This document shows positions 10,601 to 24,323 of a stretch of 64,000 nucleotides of DNA, piece after piece. The notes under the pieces were generated by a model. That model worked only from the letters and a program-made list of their open reading frames with translations. It searched no databases and had not been told where the DNA came from. A program made the translations under genes and the position numbers. Each line of letters begins with the position of its first letter. The first letter of the stretch is position 1. This DNA is from Lineus longissimus (Eukaryota; Nemertea; Pilidiophora; Heteronemertea; Lineidae): positions 15,380,501 through 15,444,500 of the forward strand of contig NC_088311.1 in NCBI RefSeq assembly GCF_910592395.1, read 5' to 3'.

Positions 10601-13600
10601 AATCAACTAATCTGTATATAGTGGGAGAGATCGGATTAACTCCGTTCTCCCTGCACCAGGAAGTGAAGGTAGACCACTTTCCTTGATACACATCAAGGGT
10701 TGACCCCCTTTGAGGTGCGGACATGCGTTTGACAGCGATGTCCGAAAAGCCTCTCTAGTGGAGATGCAACTGGATAAGTTCCAGGCGTGAAACTTGAAAT
10801 ATCCAGGGTTCTGGTGGTAGCATCTCCCCAGGGGGTGCCACAGGAGGTGCTTCCAAGTAGGAAGACTCCTGGGGTGGTCTATCAGGAGCTCCAGCAAAGC
10901 TGGGAACCAGGCCCGATTTAGCCAGCAAGGTGCGATGAGAGTTATTCTCACCGGGTGGCTGGTCAAGATCTTGTTCAGGACTGGTTGGATGAGAGGGAGG
11001 GGTGGAAACGCATATGCGTTCAGCCCGACCCAAGAGGCTGTAAGGCTGTAGACTTCCAGGGCCTCTTCGTCCGGAAGTGGAGAGTAATAGATGGGAAGGC
11101 GATTGTTCAGCCTGGTGACGAACAGATCTACCTTCGGAGATTGCCAAAGGCGACAAAGGTCGTCTACAATCTCCTGATGGAGTGTCCACTCTGTCTGGAC
11201 TAGTTTGTCCTGACGGGACAGGGCGTCGGCAAGGATGTTGCGTTTGCCCGTTATGTGTCTGGCACATATCGATACTCCAAGGTCGGCACAAAGATGGTAA
11301 ATCTCCCAAGTTAGCTGGCAAAGAATGCCGGACTTTGTGCCTCCCTGTCTCCTGACATATGCTACAACTGTAGAATTGTCGGAGAACAGGGTTACTCTCC
11401 GATTCTTCAGGTGAAGGGAAAGAGCCCTCACGGCAAGAAGGACAGCCTTCATTTCCAATATATTTATTGAAAGATTGGTCTCCTCCCTTGTCCATAGACC
11501 CCTTATGGACCTGTCCCCGTTGTTCAGATGTGCTCCCCACCCTAGTAGAGAGGCATCTGTGAACAGGGACTCCCAGAAGTTCCAGACGTTCTTTAGAAGG
11601 TATTGAGGTATCAATACCAACTTGTCTAATGGGTCCCTGTGGGGTTTCCATAGAGACATCGGAAACATCTGGATGGGACGCATATATAGACGGCCAAGAG
11701 GGATTTTTTCTGCTGCCGAATTCAGAAGGCCCAAAAGGCTCAAGCATCGCCTTGCGGGAGCTTGAATCCTTCCATTGAATTCTGCGACGAGATGAAGAAT
11801 TTTCTTTATCCTGTCTAGGGGGGGGCAGCATTTTCCCTATGGCCGTAAGGAACCGAACTCCAACGTAAACGAAGTCTTGGGATGGCGTGAATTCTGACTT
11901 TGTTTCGTTGATAATCCAACCTGCGGAGACTACTTTTTGCTTTAGAACATGAAGTTGTTGCAGTAGTAGTTTCCGCGATTTGCAACGGAGTAGCCAATCG
12001 TCTAGGTAGTGATGGAGCTTGAACCCCATCACGTGAAAGGGAGCGACGAAGGCTGTGACTATCATTGTAAAAATTAGGGGTGCCGATGCCAGACCAAACG
12101 GCAGGGCCCTGAATTGATACGTCTTTCCTTCGTAATGGAAACGAAGGAAGTGTTGATAGTCTGGATGGATCGGTACATGTAAGTACGCATCCGGTAGATC
12201 CATCGATACCGCCCAATCGTTGGGCTGTATCGCCGTTGCTATAGACCTGGTGGTTTCCATCTTGCAATGAGGAACATTTAAGAAGGTGTTTAACCTTGAA
12301 AGGTCTATGATCAGCCTCCATGTCCCTGCTTTCTTGGGAACCAAGAAAATGTGGCTGTAAAAGCCGGGGGAACATGGATTTTGAAGGACCTGGATAGCTT
12401 GCTTCTCCAGTAATGTCGCGACCTCTGCTTGGAGGGCAGAGGCCTTGACTGGGTCCTTTGGTGGCTGAACTGAGGTTGGATATATGGTAGTCGGGGGGGG
12501 GGGGGGGGGGGGGTACGGTTGAAATCTAGTTTCACTCCGTACCTCAACATGTTTGGGACTGGGGACCCCTTGGGGCACAAATCGTCCCAAACGTCTGCAA
12601 ATTTTTGCGGACGGCCCCCGACTACCACGTCGGCTCCTTTTTGCGTCCGGGAGGAGAAAGGAGGGGGGAGTCACTTCTTCCGGCCTGCACCCCTTTGACG
12701 AAAGGAGTGCCTAGTCGGACCGGAACCACCCTGGTTAGAGGAAGTATTTTTCCTCTTCCCAGTCCGGCGACCCTCCGCTTCCCGTCGGAAGGATCCAGCA
12801 GGAGCAGGCTGACTAGGCGGGATAGGCCTAGGCAGGACCTGCCTGGCGTACGGGATTGAACCCGATGCCTGCTGGGGCCTCTCTATCTTTCTAGCGTTAG
12901 GTAGAGAGGTCTTGGCCCTCTGTGTCGCAGTGGGGGCATATAATTTGTCCCAAACTTGAGCCGCCTCCTGTACAGAATCTGCGAACAGGAAAGAACCGTC
13001 CATAGGAGCGGTTCTTAAGGCCCCTTCCAGCTGGAGGGATCTGATGACATTGAGAGAGCCTAGGGCGGCATCTCTACGGAGTAGGACGCTATTTGCTGCT
13101 GTCTTGGCAGACAGAGCAATAGCAGGCCTAATAAAATGTGACAAGGATGTCACAAGCGATTTTGTGTCATCAGATAGTGACTCATTATCCTTTAGGGATC
13201 TGGCTAGGGCCAGGTTAGTGTGCTCTGCGTAGGAGAGCACCGCTAACATGTTTTTGGCCAGACCCTCTTGTGCTCTAAGTTCTCGGTAAGCCGAGGAGGA
13301 GGTCACCCTAGGCACAAGTTGGTCCAGCTGTACATCGTCCTTTAATGTGGAAGTCGATGCTGCAGCTGGACAGCCGGCCAAGCTGACTCGATAATAGTCA
13401 GCGCGGTACTGCCTAACGGGAGGGAGTTGTGCCGTGAACAACTTCCCCGGTTTACACCAAGCTTCCGGTCCGGCTCCCGGAAGGACAGGGATGGAAGTAC
13501 GCCTTGGGAGTCTCTGATTGTACGCTCCAAAAGTTCAGAGACTGCTACCATCGACGGGGAGGGAGGAAGGAATTCAAGGGCCCGAGTGGAGCCCTGAGAG

Positions 13601-16600
13601 ACCTGTGGATTGGGATCCACTTCCTGTCCCCAAAGTGAAAAGGTCGGTGGCGATAAGGCTGGCAGTTCCGGCGAGGTAGGGCACAGATCCTGCGGGAGGT
13701 ACGCTCTGATCAAGGATCTGAGTGTCCTCATATCCGACAGGATACTGGCCTCCTCTGGTGACAGCTCCTCCTGATTGGGGAGCGGTAGCCTGGCTGAGAA
13801 CTCTCATTCTCAGAAAATTCCTCTAAAATAGAGGAGTCGGATGGTGGGTATCCGATGGGACCAGGCGCAACAGAGGAACCGGAACCCTGCTCCAGATGGC
13901 TGAGTCAATCAGTAAGACCCGCCACCATCTCGATGAGCTGGGACAGTTGCTGTCTCGACTCGGGTTCCGGACCCGACGTGTGGCTTCTCTCAACGACGGG
14001 CGGTTGAGGAGAGGGTGGGCACATAGGCAAACCCTAGAAGCCGTATGTACGGGCGAATGGGTCTTCCGGAAGCGGAAGACGCCCATATTCTGAACAAGAG
14101 TTCAGATGTCCCCTCTGCGTAGCTCGTTCCATGGGAACGACGCCTCTGCTAAGAGGAGGGGGTGGCACTTCCGGTTGGCTCCACCTAAGAGGTTGGCCAA
14201 CGTAGGGAGGTGCCTGCATTTCCGGTAGGACGAAGTCGGAAACCGGAAATGCCCGTAACTCCTTCGCTGGCATGGAGCTACCGGTTGCCCTTTAAGAAGG
14301 AGGTACGGAGGGCGGAAACGCTGTTACCGAAGACGCATGGCGTTTCGGAGGTGGCGTTATAAAGTCCGTCCCTACTCTACTGTGTCCGTGAGGACTGGGG
14401 TTATTTCGCAGTAAAGACTGAGAAAACCCCCCAGTAGGGTCTTTGGTTACTGATACACGGGAACCCGCGTCAGCAACCGGAACTGCAATCGGCGGACCGG
14501 AAGCAGGGTGCTCCCCCGGGTACAAAGGGCTTGTACTCGGGGGAGCGGACGACAGAGGAACCGGAAGGTTCCCTGAGGTCGGGGTATATTAAACCCTTGG
14601 AGACTTACTGGATGTAAGTCTCCCTTGGGACCACAGACATTGATAATGTCTGATCCTGCATCCTACGCAGCCGCGGCCGGAACCGGAACTCGGCTGACGG
14701 AAGGGGTGGTGGCGGAAGGTCTGGTAGACCTCCGGGTTATCTGCCCGGAAACGGAACCGGAAGAGGGTTTAGGCGTCTTCGCGGCCCGTTTCCCGCCACC
14801 AGACGAAGTCCTTTGTGGTGAGACAAAGGATGCCGTCGGAGGGGTACGCCATATAAAAAATGGTACCAATGACAATAAAAACACTGGGAACCCCAAGTAG
14901 GCCAGAAAGGACGCAATTATTAATGGAAAGGAAAACATGCCTACTTGAATTAAACACTATTGCAATGGATCTGAGTCTTGTTCATTACAATAGAGAGGAG
15001 AATAGCCTACGTAAATCTACCCTACCAAGATCAAAATAATGGAGCCGGGTCGACTTAGCTAGCTAAGAAATGTCTATAATTAAATAGACTGGACAATACT
15101 AATGCCAAGATTAGTTTGGCGGTCTACTCCGTAGGTGAATGAACCCAAAAATTGTCTAGACTTGGCTGGTTGAATTTGGTTTTAAATCGAATTCACGGCA
15201 GCTTTGAAAAAACGATGTGCTTCGTAGAAGCACAAGAGTAAAGACGGAATATGGCGGCATGAGATCGGCGCGATCTCGCGGGATCGGTCAGGGCGCCACC
15301 TGGCGGCCGAGCTGTTAACTCAGTTCTCCCTTTAGAAAATTAAAGGGATACTCTTGTGTTTGAGCCCAAATAGAGTAACATGCAAAAGTGTTCCATAGGT
15401 AAGTCTGAATGACACAAAATGACCTACTTACAGTTAAGAGTCTAGTGGTCAAAGTAGATGGCAAGCAGTGAACGCCTGTTTATTGCAAGTCTCCCTCTGA
15501 ATCTCCGGGGGACAATCATTTTTGTTTCCCTAACTGCCTTACTATACCCCATGAAATGCGTTTCATCGAGGTGTACCACTCTAAAACTGTAAACAACAAC
15601 AACAGCAAATCCATTGTGGTTGTTAGCGATGCAAGGCAAGGATAAGACATCACCATTTTGTCATCTATATGTGTCCCACCGAGATGTAGCAGTTAAACTC
15701 ATTACAACTTACTGTATGCTCGACTCCATGTCTTTCTTCAGCTTTAATTGATATTCATGGAATTCCTCTTGACGTGCTCTACAACAAAAACAACAACAAT
15801 TACAATAGCTGCTTTAGAAACAAGCACAAACAAAGTGATCCCCTGGTTTAAGGAATTGATATCGAACTGGAGGTATTGGTTGTCTCACCCTAACTGCGAG
15901 GGTGGAGCTAAAATTCAGACCAAAACCAAGGCATGGCGAAGGTTTTGGCCAATATTTTAGCTCCACCCGAGCGGTTTAGGTGAGACAATCAATACTGACA
16001 GTAAGGTATTAATTTCTATCCAAAACATCTCAAATTAAATATCCAATAATGTGGTTCAAATGCTTTTGAAATGCTTCCACATTTTGCACCAAACCAAGCG
16101 GTTTGGGTTTAAGGAATTAATACCGAGCTGGCGGTCATTGGTTGTATAATCAAGACCGCTCGGGTAGACCGAAAATGCAGTCCAAAACCCTCGGCGAAGC
16201 GCCTCGGGTTTTGGACGTAATTTGAGGTCTACCCGAGTCGTCTTGATTATACAACCAATGACCGACAGCGAGGTATTAATTTCTATTCTAAAAGGTTTCA
16301 AAATTAAACAAATTAAATACGATTTGAAAGGTATATATGTTCCGTTTTCGTCAAAGAATGATCCAGCCTGGTGTCCGGAACTCCGCCATATTGTTGCTTG
16401 TGAAGATGACGTCACGCAGCAAGGGAATTTCCAGTCTGCTAGCTCGATTTCTACCATTTCCTCGTCTTTGACCTCTTCTGAATCCTGACTGACGACCTCG
16501 AAAGAGTCCTCGGGTATCCTCCCTACTTCACAAATCCCAATATATCGGGGAATACTTCAAAATCTCGTGTTCTTGACATTGTTTTGTGGGGCTGAGTCGT

Positions 16601-19600
16601 TGCTTCTTGGTGAAAATAATTCGTCTGCTAAAATTCAGAATTTTATACCTACCCAGGCGGTCATTGGTTACGATACCAAGACCGCTCCGATCAAAACGAG
16701 GCGTAATGTATTTTGTATTAGAAACAATGATATACTGTGACTAAGGCCTTTTAGAATATCTCACCCAAACATCTGTGGTGAAAACCAGGCTGTATGAATT
16801 ATCCATTATGAAAATGAAACATATTTTCACTCAGGTGTTTTAGAATTAATAACTAAAATATATAAATATACTTTGAAATTTTGAGATATGGTTTGGAATA
16901 CTTCTACTGCCCCTTCAAGGAATTGGCAGCTTTTTATTTCAATATGTTTATTCTTCTCCTGTTTCATTAGCAAACTACACTTCTGAACGTTTTGATGATT
17001 TTTAAATTTTGTTTTTACTCTAGGTCTTTAGGTATAAGAAAATCACGACCTTTGTTAATCTTCACCCTCAATGGGTCAATGAATTCCTAGCACGCCAATA
17101 TTTCCTTCTTTCTTTCCTATTTGTCTTATTGTTCTAAGCCACATTAGGAAAAGATGACAGTATTATTTTATGTGTTCAAACAATCACAAGTATCGTCATC
17201 CGCCACATCCTGGGGAGGATCACTCCCAAAGAAGAGGTATGCACATCCGTGTCAATGGAATATTTTAACATAAGCTTCAATCCACACCCCAAAAAAGTGA
17301 GGTGAGGAGTATAATCAGTCCGGTGACAGTATGATTTGCAAGTCGGGTAGTTTTTGTTCCAAAATTGGGGGTTTTCCTGGCTGCTTATGTCAGATCCTGG
17401 TTTGGGAGGTAAATAATAGTTTTGTTTCAGATGACATAAACCCTCGATTAAAACATCCAAGACAGGTTATACATGTAAGTAATGAAGAGCCACCAGTGGC
17501 CGACCCAAGCAGTACCGTTTGAAAATGTTGTGGTTTAGAGCCAACTGTATCAATGTACATGTTAGTATTAATTATCTGTCAGTAAGAGATCCGGATTATT
17601 TTCTGGCTGGTCATATTCATGACCGTTGTACAGGGAGGCATTTCTGTGACGTCACTCTTAGCCATCCCAGCTGCAGTGCGTGCCACGTGTTGTACTATGA
17701 AAGGAACTTTGGTGATGTCCCGGATGTTCCATATTTGGCACAGACTCGCTATTCGGGTTATGAACCATGAATACATATTTTAATTTACTTTTGGAACCTT
17801 GAATTATTTTAGTTGGAAATTATGGACAAGATTGGGTTAAAGGCCTACGCCGTTCGTTAAAAATTTTGAATTTGTAATTGAAATAAAAAATTTCCAATTG
17901 CAGAAATATGTACAAAATATAAATTTCAACATTGCCATTTGGTAGACTTATATACAAATACTATGAACACCAAGTTTAATCAAATTTGTATTCACAATAA
18001 CAGCACTACGGCATTGTGTATTAGTGGATTTCTATTTAACTGGACCACAAGTAATTATGAACGTAGTACACCTTTAAGGAACGACTTCTTTATTAACTCT
18101 TTCACCCGGTATATAGGTAACTGTAACTACTCTTATGTCTTGTGGGTCATTTGTTATTCCAGGCTGTACACGTATCAATGACATTCATAAGATATAGCCA
18201 AAAAAAAGGTTTTCAAAGAGTGCCACCTTTATGGCAGACAAGCAGTCTAATTGCGCTTCTTTTTATTTTGAAAGAAGGTCTTGCCTAGGGGTATGAACTT
18301 TCTAGGTCAAGTGGTTTAGAAACGTGCCACTCTTTTATCAAAAGTTAACGACTGACGATGACAGACGCCACGGTATCATATAAGCTCACTTGACTGGTGA
18401 GCTAAAAACAAGTCATTTGTAAGTGAGATACTGCACTCTTTACCGTTTCAGTTTTGGCCCCTGGTGGCCAAATCCAGAATCAAAATAGACCGAAATTCGG
18501 TGTCTGGGGTTATCTGATGGAGAGGGTCATGTGTAATAAGTTTCAAGTTAATAAATCGTGCCATCGTTACACTCAAACAGCCAATTTATGCCATTTGACC
18601 TCTGCGACCTTTTAAAGCAGGTCAGATCAAAAACACATGACATGTGATGTATCCTTGATTGGAGTACCTACCATAAAAATATTATCGAAAACAAGTCACT
18701 AAGACGTGAGATATTGCACTTTTTACCTTTTTAGTTCTGGCCCCCTGGTGGCCAATTCTACAATCAGTTTGGACTGAAATATAGTGTAAGAGGCTAACTG
18801 ATGTAGGGTGTCATGTTAAGTAAGTTTCCAGTTCATAGCTTTAGTGGTAAAGAAACACGCCACAATTACACTCAACTGGCAAATTAACGCCGCTTGACCC
18901 CTGCGACCTTGAAAATTAGAGCAAATCAAAAATCCGTATGATTATGATATGTGATGTACCCTTGCTTGGAGTACTTATCATAAATTTTTTAGCAAAAATG
19001 AGTCGCTTAAAAACAAGATATCGCACTTTTTAGGTTTTTTTTACTATGGCAGCCTGATGGCCAAGTTGGGAATGAGATAAGATCAAAAGTCAGTGTCAGG
19101 GGTCACCTGACCTGGGGGGTCATGTGTACAAAGTCCTAGTGGTTAAAGCATAATTCCTATGACAATACATGCCCTCTCCTCAAGAATCGATTAGAAGTTG
19201 CAGGTATTAGTTGACAACTTACATGATTCTCATCTGGAGCAGACGTACATCCTCTTTCATCTTCTCTCTTTCAGTCTCAATCTTATCCAGATGTGCCTGT
19301 CGAGCCACGTCAGCAATGTTGTAAATATTTTCCTTGAAAGTTGCATCCCTCTGCAATATAGCAAAAATCATGCAGAAAGATAAAGAATTTTGAAACATGG
19401 ATCAAGGGTCTTTTCTTGAGTATGGAACAACTCTTTTAGACACCAAAAATGTTGCAAACAAAATGATAACAATTATGAGACTTTTATACCACTTACTTTT
19501 TGTAGTTGCTCAAAGCGCTTCACATCTATACCCCTAGCTATTGGCCTGTATATACATGATTTAAGCTCTGCTATCTGTGAGTATTACAAGTCCGAGCTGC

Positions 19601-22600
19601 AGCTATACAGCGCTCAGGACAGAAATTCATAGTTTTCCACCACGGTACCCATCTACTCCTGTGTGGAGAGAAGCAAGTAAGTAGGGTTAAGTGCCAAGCT
19701 CGAAGTCTAAGACACAAAGACAAAACAACGGTGTTTGTTCCGAGAATTGAAACAAATCTCCTCCTGATTATGAGCCTGGCACTCTAACGACTATCTCCCC
19801 AAGACTACTGTAGAACAGAACAAGATGCACGCTGGGCGTGGCAAATAACCAGGTTTTCGAAAATTATATTTTTGTTTAGTTTGCAATATGGAATAGGAAG
19901 GGTTGGGAGAGTTGAAAAGATGTGCAATATGAAGTAAGAAGTGTTCAGGTTGAAAATGGTTGTGGGAATGATTTTTATGCAGTCAAGAAGAAAAAGATAA
20001 TTTCAAAGTTGTATATGAGAAGTTTTTATTTAGAAATTACAGTACCTTCATGGTGTTAGCATAACTGAAGTTATACAGGCATAGATATGTGATGAAGACT
20101 ACAAGCATCTGTATTTAATCATTGATGCATTTTGTGTACTAGTATATTAGAATGTGTGTCATTTCTCAATTATTCATCGCGTCTGAAAACATTGAGAATG
20201 AACTGAACTGAAGTGTAACAGCAAGTACCTTACTGTAAGTAAATGGTGCATGATGAAGATGGCTGTAGTCTTCATTGCATATGTATGGCTGTATAAGTAG
20301 CAAGACTCTCTTGAGAGTACTAGTATATACCTGAACTAACTAGTGATGAATTGTTGTACCGTGATGCTGATTTCAGCCAGTGAAGATTTCAGTATAAATC
20401 CGAGGGGGTGGACATCTTCATGTTTATGGAAACAGTGGTGATTAGTGCTTGGAGGTGGCATCCCGTGAATGAACGACTGTTAGTCCTTGTATTAGTCAGT
20501 TCGTTATTTGCCCGATGAGTAATAATCTGGTCACTGCATGGACATGAGGAATAAACATTTGCTATTCTAAGTCAAGTATGTAGTGTACATGTACGTGGTT
20601 GGCATTAGTAACAGTTTAGATTTGTAGCCATACCATTTTGTGGTCACTCCAATATGTTTCCAGGACTCCTGACTGAAATTCTTTTATTGAAGTATAAATA
20701 TGATCTAGTCCAGAGTGGTGATCAGTTGTTTCTTGCAAGCCTGTGGATTTTGCATTGAAGTATGTATGTAGGTACTGTTGAAGAGGCTTTATATGAGTAT
20801 TTTTTAAGTGGTCTATGTTGAAGTCTCCTAAAAGTGTCATATTGGGTGTTGAGTGTGGAAGGTTTGCCATTGTTTCCTTGACTTTGGTAAGACTGCCAGG
20901 AGGGTGGCAATAAATTGTTCGAAGTTCCAAGTCCTGTTGTGGACGAGTGACTGTCAGACTGATGGCTTCAACACCTGTTGAAGTATATTGGTGAGATGAG
21001 GCGACTGACACATGTGGCTTGAGGTAGATGAAGATTCCGCAGTGTGGCCGATGATCCACTTGGGTTGAGTGGTAAAGTGTGAGAGGGGGCAAGAATGATG
21101 GAATGGTGTAATCGTGCAGTGAATCAGTGTGAAGTGCCCACGTTTCCTGAATGATGAGGACATCTGCAGTGTGGATTCTGTGATCAGAGTTTAAGTCTCC
21201 AATATGTTTATGCAGTGATCGTGCATTATGACACACGATAAGCATTGTGTCATCTGTTCTTGGAGGAAAGTGGGCAATTGTGAGTTGTTTGTCTGTTCGA
21301 AGGCGCTTCATTTCCTTTTGTACTCTTTCATCAACTTGAATTTTCGATGGGGGAAAATCAAGAAGATGCAGGCCTTGGAGTGAGGTGAGCCTACTGAGAG
21401 CAACATATATCATCTGTCTCTGTATTCTACCTTGAAATGAGATGGCAGCTTCTGCTAGAGACATACCTTGGGATTTGTGAATGGTAATTGCTGCGGCTGG
21501 TTTGATTGGAAATTGTCCGAGCATTACTCTTACATTTTTGTACTTTCCAACTTGAAACTGTCGAGTGACTTGAAATATTGGAGTCCAGCTTCGATTGATG
21601 TTAGTATCTGAAGCATACAAATGTTGATTTTCTTGCCTGGCAGCTTTACCCATGTTTGGGTCAGGGAAAGTGAGCCACACAATTTGAGGTTTATCCTGAT
21701 TTGTGGTTATGTACTCAAGTGTACATGTGGCACCGTTGGTCAAACCGTCTTCAGTATCAACATTCTGTATGATCATGTACTTTGCTGAAACTTTGAGAGG
21801 TAGATTTGTCTGGAGATTCTGAGTTTTTTGTGGTGGATATTCCTTGGCAATATCAATGATTTTCTCATTGACCTTTTGTGACACATCACCGATTGTGTAG
21901 TCCACAGCTTGAGATTCTGTTGAAAATGTTTCAGTGATACGAGAAAGAGCCAAGTTGTTGTGTTGATCGACAAGGGCATTAGAACTGTAAAGGTGAATGA
22001 CCTCATGGATGTCTTTTTGTTCTGAGGTGACTATTCTTTTTGAGATAAGTGACAAATCACTCATGATTTTCTCGAAGACGATTTAAAGTTTGTGCATAGT
22101 CAGCATCTTCTTTTTGTCGCATGATTGTTTTAAGTTCGTAGAGCTGGATGAGGTTTTGCCAGTGATTTGTTTGCAGCTGCCCATAGAGTTTGTTGGTTTG
22201 TAGAAATATCCACTGATCTAGGACGGGCTGTAGTTGATACAGATCACCAACTAACAGAAGGCTTATTCCTGCAAATGGTTGTTGACTTCCAAAGATTTGA
22301 CGTAGGCGGCAGTCGATCAGATTGAACATCATTCTTCCGACCATCGAAATTTCGTCAATTATTAGTACCTGAAGTTTAGTGAATAAGCACCGTAGACTAT
22401 TGAGAGTACTCTGATCTAAGGTGTTGCATGACTCAAGTCCATGGTTTGCAGGGATATGTAGTAGAGAATGAAGTGTTGAGCCATTAACTTGGAAAGCTGC
22501 TTTCCCAGTTGGTGCTGCAATGAAAACTTTCTTTTCATCAGGGTTTTCACCAGGAAGAGTGTCAAAGTAGCGACTGAGTGCTTGGTAGGTTGCCTTCAAC

Positions 22601-24280
22601 AGGTGGCTTTTACCAACTCCAGCTCCACCTGACAAGAAGATGTAATGAAACGGCCAGGGGCCATTGTGCTCACCGTATACATCTTTTATTAGGCAGGATC
22701 ATGCTTAGTTTAGAGGTGAATATGGTGAACACAATCAGGCATGAAGACTTTTTTTAGATGTGTATTGATGTCAAGTAATAAGACAGGGCAGTATATATAA
22801 GTTTATGATCCAACCAATAATTGTCTATGACATCAACAAGATCAATATCGTGTGATTGCTAAGAGTCCCTGCAATAAAAAATTCATCGAAATAAGTCATT
22901 AATAAGCGAGATATTGCACGTCCTACTTTTTCAGTTTTGACCCCCTGGTGGCCAAATCAAGAATCAGATCAGGCCAAAATTCGGTGTCAGAGATTATCTG
23001 ATGTAGGGGGTTACATGTACCAACTTTCAAGTTCATAGCTTTAGCAGTTAAGAAACGTGCCATAGTTACACTCGAACGGTCAATTTACGCCATTTGACCT
23101 CTGTGACCCAGAAAAGGAGGTCAAATCCAAAAATCATAGGAAATGTGATGTATCCTTGCTAGGAGTCCCTGCCATAAAATTTTATCGAAAACAATTCACT
23201 CAAATAGGCAAGATATTGCACTTCTTCCTTTTTCCGTTATGGCCCCCTGGTGGCCAAATAAAGAATCAGATCAGGCCAAAATTCGACATCAGACGTTATC
23301 TGATGTAGGGGGTTATATGCACCAAGTTTCAAGTTCATAGCTTTACTGGTTAAGAAACGTGCCATAGTTTACACTCTAACAGCCAATTTACGCCATATGA
23401 CTTCTGTGACCTTGAAAAGTAGGTCAAATTGAAAACCCGTAAAATATGTGATGTATTCTTCCAAACAGTACCTACCATAAGAATTTTATCGAAAACAAGT
23501 CACTTATAAGCGAGATATCACACTTTTTAGATTTCCACTTTTGGCCCCCTGGTGGCAAAGTTAGGAATCAGATCGAACCAAAATTCAGCGCCAGAGGCTA
23601 TGTGATATAGGGGGTTATATGTACCAAGTTTCAAGTTCATAGCTTTAGTGGTTAAGAAACGTGCCATAGTTTACACTCTAATGGCCAATTTACGCCATAT
23701 GACCTCTGTGACCTTGAAAAGTAGGTCAAATTGAAAACCCGTATAATATAAAATGTATATTTGCTATGAGTACCAACAACAAAAGTTTTATCGAAAACAA
23801 GTCACTTATAAGCGAGATATCACACTTTTTAGATTTCCACTTTTGGCCCCCTGGTGGCGAAGTTAGGAATCAGATCGAACCAAAATTCAGCACCAGAGGC
23901 TATGTGATATAGGGGGTTATATGTACCAATTTTCAAGTTCATAGCTTTAGTGGTTAAGAAACGTGCCATAGTTTACACTCTAATGGCCAATTTACGCCAT
24001 ATGACCTCTGCGACCTTGAAAACAAGGTCAAATTAAAAACCCGTATAATATAAAATGTATATTTGCTATGAGTACATACAACAAAAGTTTTATCGAAAAC
24101 AAGTCAATAATAAGCGAGATATCACACTTTTTAGATATCAACATTTGGCCCCCTGGTGGCCAAACAGAGAATCAGATCGGACCGAAAATCAGTGTCAGAG
24201 GTCAGCTGACCTAGGGCATTCTGTGTACAAAGTTTCAAGTTCATAGCCCTAGCAGTTAAGAAACGTGCCACTGTTAGGAT

Positions 24281-24323
<43 letters not shown>

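Larger units (their letters stand above)
8961..15421 (-). mobile_element. DIRS-like tyrosine-recombinase retrotransposon, structurally complete
   Basis: About 6.46 kb. It has inverted terminal repeats (8961-9173 and 15230-15421), an internal complementary region (9219-9316) and, on the minus strand in order, gag-like, reverse transcriptase-RNase H and tyrosine recombinase frames. This set defines DIRS elements, which integrate a circular intermediate by recombinase and make no target duplication. None is seen here. Frameshifts and stops in gag and pol suggest this copy is dead. It lies in the intron between exons 8 and 9 of the minus-strand gene, in the sense direction, and its right end is about 290 bases from exon 8. 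Confidence 0.9.

Noticed and set aside
10755-11815. Long continuation of the reverse transcriptase frame through 10755
   Set aside because: Beyond the G-run near 11820 its residues no longer match DIRS pol, while the RNase H residues are in the other frame.
17519-17770. Cys/His-rich plus ORF of 83 residues
   Set aside because: There is no zinc-finger spacing I recognise and no splice context, and the ORF on the opposite strand is equally long.
24281-24322. Possible CRISPR-like or coding repeat in the GAC run
   Set aside because: It is a simple trinucleotide microsatellite at a fixed place in family A elements.
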